This document shows, in pieces, positions 57,019 to 64,000 of a stretch of DNA of 64,000 nt (position 1 is the first letter of the stretch; each line of letters starts with the position of its first letter). The stretch comes from Arenicola marina (taxonomy: Eukaryota > Annelida > Polychaeta > Arenicolidae): contig OZ025260.1 in NCBI GenBank assembly GCA_964019135.1, positions 28,824,254 to 28,888,253 on the forward strand, given 5' to 3'. Position numbers and translations under genes: made by a program. The notes under the pieces were generated by a model. It was given only the letters and a program-made list of their open reading frames with translations. It did not search any database and was not told the origin of the DNA.

Positions 57019-57039
57019 GTCACGTGACCACGTGGTGAC
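57019..57039. promoter_or_regulatory. Adjacent E-box pair, near palindrome
   Basis: GTCACGTGACCACGTGGTGAC holds two CACGTG cores 9 bp apart, with CCGGAAG 60 bp on. It looks like a promoter element; no transcript assigned. Confidence 0.35.
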
Positions 57040-58424
57040 GTATCTCTTAGCGTCCTGCGTCCTGCTTTGCATCTGGAGGAGGGAGGAGCGTTTCACACCG
57101 GAAGAGAGCTAATCGATGGATCAATACAGGCTTTGTTGCCGTTTTGGAGAACTATAGGCCATTACAAACTCCTCAGCAAGCCATGGGTGCTAGTTAGCTA
57201 GCCGTGCGTACAGGAAGTAACGTTGAAATACGATAGGGAATAAATTTGCTTAAAAATTGTGCATGTTAATAATAAATAAGACGTTCAGCGAATAAAAATC
57301 AGGCCTTTTATTTAGAAAGCTATGGGTGGAAGGTTGTGACAAAACGTATTCCCCAAGCATCAAAGTTACCCAGTTTGTTTTTGGAAAGCTGCGCCAGTAT
57401 TTGACCGTCTTTAAGGTACTCGCTCGATGAAGTATTCGCCAGGAGTTACCCGTTATAAAGCCACACAGTTGTTGTCGGTGAAAGCGCCTGCAACGATCCT
57501 AGTTGGCGTGCATAAGGGTTGGTGTTATAAATAGTGGTCTGGCAATGGGGGTTCTACCGTCGATTTCTTAAAATTCTCAGCGTCGAATGTCAATTTTTCG
57601 CCATGCTGTGTGTCGCTTTTTGGCTAGGCACAGTGTGTTTTTTTTTTCTAAAATATCACTATCTTTGTCGATGTCGCTTTTTCGGATCAATGTCAAATGC
57701 CCCTATAGGTAAAACTAAAAAAACACGACATATAAAGACCATCAATCGAGACGCCCCCCCCCCCTGCCCCCTACCCACACCCACTCTGCCTCTCTCTCGC
57801 CCTTCCTTCTTTCTCTTTCCCTTTCTCTTTCTCTTTCTTTCTTTCTCTCTCTATCTCTATCTCTATCTCTATCTCTATCTCCCTCTCACACCCACTCATC
57901 CCCCTGTCGGTCATTGACCTTTCGGTGGTCATTAACATGCCTCCCCCCCCCCACCCGCCTCCCTTTGCCGTGGTAGGCTTCCCATCATAGGGAGCTCCAT
58001 TTCCTGAAAAAAACCACACCTTGTTTGACTGAATTAGCAATACAAACAACCTTTGAAACCACCACGGCTGGCCACGAAACGCCGGTCTTCGTGAGAGTTG
58101 TTTAAAACGTCGGGTCCCGCCGCCATCGCCGAAAAGCATAACACAGCATCGACATTACGCATCAATAGGGCGTGCGTGACACAGGTCACCTGGTGTGATC
58201 ACATCCCCCCCCCCCCCCCCACCCGCCCGATCCGCCTGGGCTATTCACCCACTCGGCGCCCCTGGTTAATAGAAAAATCATTGCAAACTGCCGGGCAATA
58301 TCTCGAATGGGATATCACCGAGGTATCCAGTGAACCTCACATGCGTTGTTTTTATTTCCTTACCCAGTTGGCATTGTTTATTTGATGTTCCATCAAACAT
58401 CGTACAAGGCACGCAAGGTGAACA

Positions 58425-61400
58425 TGATTCATGTTTTATAGGATTGAACATAACATTATTGCTGTACTGTGGATCAAAGGCGCGTTTTATAGGATAGAAC
58501 ATAACATTATTGCTGTACAGTGGATCAGAGGCGCGTTTTATTGGATTGAACATAACATTATTGCTGTACAGTGGATCAGAGGCGCGTTTTATTGGATTGA
58601 ACATAACATTATTGCTGTACAGTGGATCAGAGGCGCGTTTTATTGGATTGAACATAACATTATTGCTGTACAGTGGATCAAAGGCGCGTTTTATTGGATT
58701 GAACATAACAATTATTGCTGTACAGCGGATCAAAGGCGCGTTTTATTGGATTGAACATAACATTATTGCTGTACTGTGGATCAGAGGCGCGTTTTATTGG
58801 ATTGAACATAACATTATTGCTGTACAGTGGATCAGAGACGGATTTTATAGGATAGAACATAACATTATTGCTGTACAGTGGATCAGAGGCACGTTTTATT
58901 GGATTGAACATAACATTATTGCTGTACAGTGGATCAGAGGCACGTTTTATTGGATTGAACATAACAATTATTGCTGTACAGCGGATCAAAGGCGCGTTTT
59001 ATTGGATTGAACATAACATTATTGCTGTACTGTGGATCAGAGGCGCGTTTTATTGGATTGAACATAACATTATTGCTGTACAGTGGATCAGAGACGGATT
59101 TTATAGGATAGAACATAACATTATTGCTGTACAGTGGATCAGAGGCACGTTTTATTGGATTGAACATAACATTATTGCTGTACAGTGGATCAGAGGCACG
59201 TTTTATTGGATTGAACATAACAATTATTGCTGTACAGCGGATCAAAGGCGCGTTTTATTGGATTGAACATAACATTATTGCTGTACAGTGGATCAGAGGC
59301 ACGTTTTATTGGATTGAACATAACATTATTGCTGTACAGTGGATCAGAGGCACGTTTTATTGGATTGAACATAACATTATTGCTGTACAGTGGATCAAAG
59401 GCGCGTTTTATTGGATTGAACATAACAATTATTGCTGTACAGCGGATCAAAGGCGCGTTTTATTGGATTGAACATAACATTATTGCTGTACTGTGGATCA
59501 GAGGCGCGTTTTATTGGATTGAACATAACATTATTGCTGTACAGTGGATCAGAGACGGATTTTATAGGATAGAACATAACATTATTGCTGTACAGTGGAT
59601 CAGAGGCACGTTTTATTGGATTGAACATAACATTATTGCTGTACTGTGGATCAAAGGCGCGTTTTATTGGATTGAACATAACATTATTGCTGTACAGTGG
59701 ATCAGAGACGGATTTTATAGGATAGAACATAACATTATTGCTGTACTGCGGATCAGAGGCACGTTTTATTGGATTGAACATAACATTATTGCTGTACAGT
59801 GGATCAGAGACGGATTTTATAGGATAGAACATAACATTATTGCTGTACAGTGGATCAGAGGCACGTTTTATTGGATTGAACATAACATTATTGCTGTACT
59901 GTGGATCAAAGGCGCGTTTTATTGGATTGAACATAACATTATTGCTGTACAGTGAATCAGAGACGGATTTTATAGGATAGAACATAAAATTATTGCTGTA
60001 CAGTGGATCAGAGGCACGTTTTATTGGATTGAACATAACATTATTGCTGTACTGTGGATCAAAGGCACGTTTTATTGGATTGAACATAACATTATTGCTG
60101 TACAGTGGATCAGAGGCACGTTTTATTGGATTGAACATAACATTATTGCTGTACTGTGGATCAAAGGCACGTTTTATTGGATTGAACATAACATTATTGC
60201 TGTACAGTGGATCAGAGGCACGTTTTATTGGATTGAACATAACATTATTGCTGTACAGTGGATCAGAGGCGCGTTTTATTGGATTGAACATAACATTATT
60301 GCTGTACAGTGGATCAGAGGCGCGTTTTATTGGATTGAACATAACATTATTGCTGTACAGTGGATCAGAGGCACGTTTTATTGGATTGAACATAACATTA
60401 TTGCTGTACAGTGGATCAGAGGCACGTTTTATTGGATTGAACATAACATTATTGCTGTACAGTGGATCAGAGGCACGTTTTATTGGATGGAACATAACAT
60501 TATTGCTGTACTGTGGATCAGAGGCACGTTTTATTGGATTGAACATAACATTATTGCTGTACAGTGAATCAGAGACGGATTTTATAGGATAGAACATAAC
60601 ATTATTGCTGTACAGTGGATCAGAGGCACGTTTTATTGGATTGAACATAACATTATTGCTGTACTGTGGATCAAAGGCACGTTTTATTGGATTGAACATA
60701 ACATTATTGCTGTACAGTGGATCAGAGGCACGTTTTATTGGATGGAACATAACATTATTGCTGTACTGTGGATCAGAGGCACGTTTTATTGGATTGAACA
60801 TAACATTATTGCTGTACAGTGGATCAGAGGCACGTTTTATTGGATTGAACATAACATTATTGCTGTACAGTGGATCAGAGGCACGTTTTATTGGATTGAA
60901 CATAACATTATTGCTGTACAGTGGATCAGAGGCGCGTTTTATTGGATTGAACATAACATTATTGCTGTACAGTGGATCAGAGGCACGTTTTATTGGATTG
61001 AACATAACATTATTGCTGTACAGTGGATCAGAGGCACGTTTTATTGGATTGAACATAACATTATTGCTGTACAGTGGATCAGAGGCACGTTTTATTGGAT
61101 GGAACATAACATTATTGCTGTACTGTGGATCAGAGGCACGTTTTATTGGATTGAACATAACATTATTGCTGTACAGTGGATCAGAGGCGCGTTTTATTGG
61201 ATTGAACATAACATTATTGCTGTACAGTGGATCAGAGGCACGTTTTATTGGATGGAACATAACATTATTGCTGTACAGTGGATCAGAGGCGCGTTTTATT
61301 GGATTGAACATAACATTATTGCTGTACTGTAGATCAGAGACGCGTTTTATTGGATTGAACATAACATTATTGCTGTACTGTAGATCAGAGGCGCGTTTTA

Positions 61401-64000
61401 TTGGATTGAACATAACATTATTGCTGTACTGTAGATCAGAGGCGCGTTTTATAGGATAGAACATAACATTATTGCTGTACAGTGGATCAGAGGCACGTTT
61501 TATTGGATGGAACATAACATTATTGCTGTACAGTGGATCAGAGGCACGTTTTATTGGATTGAACATAACATTATTGCTGTACTGTAGATCAGAGGCGCGT
61601 TTTATAGGATAGAACATAACATTATTGCTGTACAGTGGATCAGAGGCACGTTTTATTGGATGGAACATAACATTATTGCTGTACAGTGGATCAGAGGCAC
61701 GTTTTATTGGATTGAACATAACATTATTGCTGTACTGTAGATCAGAGGCGCGTTTTATTGGATTGAACATAACATTATTGCTGTACTGTAGATCAGAGGC
61801 ACGTTTTATTGGATTGAACATAACATTATTGCTGTACAGTGGATCAGAGGCGCGTTTTATTGGATTGAACATAACATTATTGCTGTACAGTGGATCAGAG
61901 GCGCGTTTTATTGGATTGAACATAACATTATTGCTGTACTGTAGATCAGAGGCGCGTTTTATTGGATTGAACATAACATTATTGCTGTACTGTAGATCAG
62001 AGGCGCGTTTTATTGGATTGAACATAACATTATTGCTGTACTGTAGATCAGAGGCGCGTTTTATTGGATTGAACATAACATTATTGCTGTACTGTAGATC
62101 AGAGACGCGTTTTATTGGATGGAACATAACATTATTGCTGTACAGTGGATCAGAGGCGCGTTTTATTGGATTGAACATAACATTATTGCTGTACTGTAGA
62201 TCAGAGACGCGTTTTATTGGATTGAACATAACATTATTGCTGTACTGTGGATCAGAGGCACGTTTTATTGGATTGAACATAACATTATTGCTGTACTGTA
62301 GATCAGAGGCGCGTTTTATTGGCTGAACATAACATTATTGCTGCACAGTGGATAAGAGGCGCGTTTTATTTGATTGAACATAACAATTATTGCTGTACAA
62401 CGGATCAAAGGCGCGTTTTATTGGATTGAACATAACATTATTGCTGTACAGTGGATCAGAGACGGATTTTATAGGATAGAACATAACATTATTGCTGTAC
62501 TGTGGATCAGAAGCACGTTTTATTGGATTAAACATAACATTCTTGCTGTACTGTGGATCAAAGGCGCGTCTTATTGGATTGAACATAACATTATTGCTGT
62601 ACAGTGAATCAGAGACGGATTTTATAGGATAGAACATAGCATTATTGCTGTACAGTGGATCAGAGGCACGTTTTATTGGATTAAACATAACATTCTTGCT
62701 GTACTGTGGATCAAAGGCGCGTCTTTCTGGATTGAACATAACATTATTGCTGTACAGTGGATCAGAGACGGATTTTATAGGATAGAACATAACATTATTG
62801 CTGTACTGTGGATCAAAGGCGGGTTTTATTGGATTGAACATAACAATTATTGCTGTACAGTGAATCAGAGACGGATTTTATAGGATAGAACATAGCATTA
62901 TTGCTGTACAGTGGATCAGAGGCACGTTTTATTGGATTAAACATAACATTCTTGCTGTACTGTGGATCAAAGGCGCGTCTTTCTGGATTGAACATAACAT
63001 TATTGCTGTACAGTGGATCAGAGACGGATTTTATAGGATAGAACATAACATTATTGCTGTACTGCGGATCAAAGGCGCGTTTTATTGGATAGAACATAAC
63101 ATTATTGCTGTACTGTGGATCAAAGGCGCGTTTTATTGGATTGAACATAACATTATTGCTGTACTGTGGATCAGAGACGCGTTTTATTGGATTGAACATA
63201 ACAATTATTGCTGTACAGCGGATCAAAGGCGCGTTTTATTGGATTGAACATAACAATTATTGCTGTACAGCGGATCAAAGGCGCGTTTTATTGGATTGAA
63301 CATAACATTATTGCTGTACAGTGGATCAAAGGCGCGTTTTATTGGATTGAACATAGCATTATTGCTGTACAGTGGATCAGAGACGGATTTTATAGGATAG
63401 AACATAACATTATTGCTGTACTGTGGATCAAAGGCGCGTTTTATTGGATTGAACATAACATTATTGCTGTACAGTGGATAAGAAGCGCGTTTTATTGGAT
63501 TGAACATAACAATTATTGCTGTACAGCGGATCAAAGGCGCGTTTTATTGGATTGAACATAACATTATTGCTGTACTGTGGATCAGAGGCACGTTTTATTG
63601 GATTGAACATAACATTGTTGCTGTACTGTGGGTCAGAAGCGCGTTTTATTGGCTGAATATAACAATATTGCTGTATAGTGAATAAGAAGCGCGTTTTATT
63701 GGATTGAACATAACAATTATTGCTGTACAGCGGATCAAAGGCGCGTTTTTGTAGGATTGAACATAACATTATTGCTGTACTGTGGATCAGAGGCGGATTT
63801 TATAGGATAGAACATAACATTATTGCTGTACTGTGGATCAGAGACGGATTTTATAGGATAGAACATAACATTATTGCTGTACTGTGGATCAGAGACGGAT
63901 TTTATAGGATAGAACATAACATTATTGCTGTACAGTGGATAAGAAGCGCGTTTTATTGGATTGAACATAACAATTATTGCTGTACAGTGGATCAAAGGCG
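58425..64000. repeat. 51-bp minisatellite, about 109 copies, runs off window
   Basis: GAACATAACATTATTGCTGT then acagtggatcagaggcgcgttttattggatt, 51 bp; some units are 52 bp (aacaattattg). The 52-bp units fall at 58707, 58963 and 59219, exactly 256 bp apart (4x51+52), a five-unit higher-order repeat. From 59395 to 62280 every unit keeps length modulo 3, leaving a 961-codon open frame on the - strand. Confidence 0.98.

Larger units (their letters stand above)
55416..58424. other. Spacer with MITE-like element, SINE and E-box pair
   Basis: Contains the elements listed separately, a CT-rich microsatellite at 57785-57895 ((CTATCT)n core) and C-runs near 57750 and 58206. No gene supported; open frames of 80-127 codons have no recognisable domain. 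Confidence 0.45.

Noticed and set aside
59395-62280. 961-codon open frame on the - strand as a repeat protein
   Set aside because: Open frames exist on both strands across the same 51-bp array; no signal, domain or splice evidence. Kept as a finding about the array, not as a gene.
1-64000. Retrovirus-like, LTR or Polinton element
   Set aside because: I saw no polymerase, integrase, capsid or protease motif and no long terminal repeats; the only mobile DNA recognised is SINEs and short non-coding inverted-repeat elements.

Overview
This window is animal nuclear DNA, most likely from a non-vertebrate (probably marine) metazoan. It has a multi-exon gene with GT-AG introns, tRNA-derived SINEs, MITE-like elements and a very heavy load of tandem repeats. 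I see nothing that fixes the phylum.

The only protein-coding gene I can defend is a TRPC4/5-type cation channel on the + strand, in nine constitutive coding positions from 16978 to 42522. The splice joins are GT-AG and phase-consistent, and the assembled frame is 2928 nt, giving 975 aa, close to the usual length of vertebrate TRPC4/5. In order it encodes ankyrin repeats, a zinc-type H-x3-C-x-C-x2-C motif, the TRP_2 region, pre-S1 elbow and S1-S6, a TRP box (EWKFAR), a CIRB-like calmodulin/IP3-receptor segment, and a tail with a short VASP-tetramerization-like helix and a class I PDZ ligand (YTQL).

The most interesting finding is that the pore exon is present twice, at 24863-25058 (4a) and 29884-30073 (4b). 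Both encode pore helix, filter and S6, both enter in phase 2 and leave in phase 0, and they have clearly diverged. Using both, or neither, hits a stop codon. Exactly one must be chosen, which is the signature of mutually exclusive splicing and would give two channels with different filters and gates. CACGTG-bearing repeats lie ahead of 4a, and a perfect CACGTG inverted repeat lies ahead of 4b. A candidate 30-nt in-frame microexon (32292-32321) would add a second splice choice in the cytoplasmic tail.

Layout: 1-16.4 kb is intergenic and mostly minisatellites (periods 46, 37, about 43, 24, 57, 14, 12 and 48 bp) with a SINE and a MITE. 16.8-42.5 kb is the TRPC gene, whose introns hold arrays of 26, 20, 43, 38, 24, 43, 17 and 35 bp, several SINEs and a MITE. 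42.5-46.7 kb is 3' flank with a MITE and a promoter-like cluster near 44.6 kb. 46.7-49.8 kb is a 23/21-bp array. 50.0-50.9 kb is CpG-rich with an NRF1-type site and a possible noncoding first exon. 52.3-55.4 kb is a 48/44-bp array. 55.4-58.4 kb holds a MITE-like element and a SINE. 58.4-64 kb is a 51-bp array that runs off the edge. By my sum the arrays cover about 27 kb, roughly two fifths of the window. Several show higher-order structure, and several carry long open frames that I do not accept as genes.
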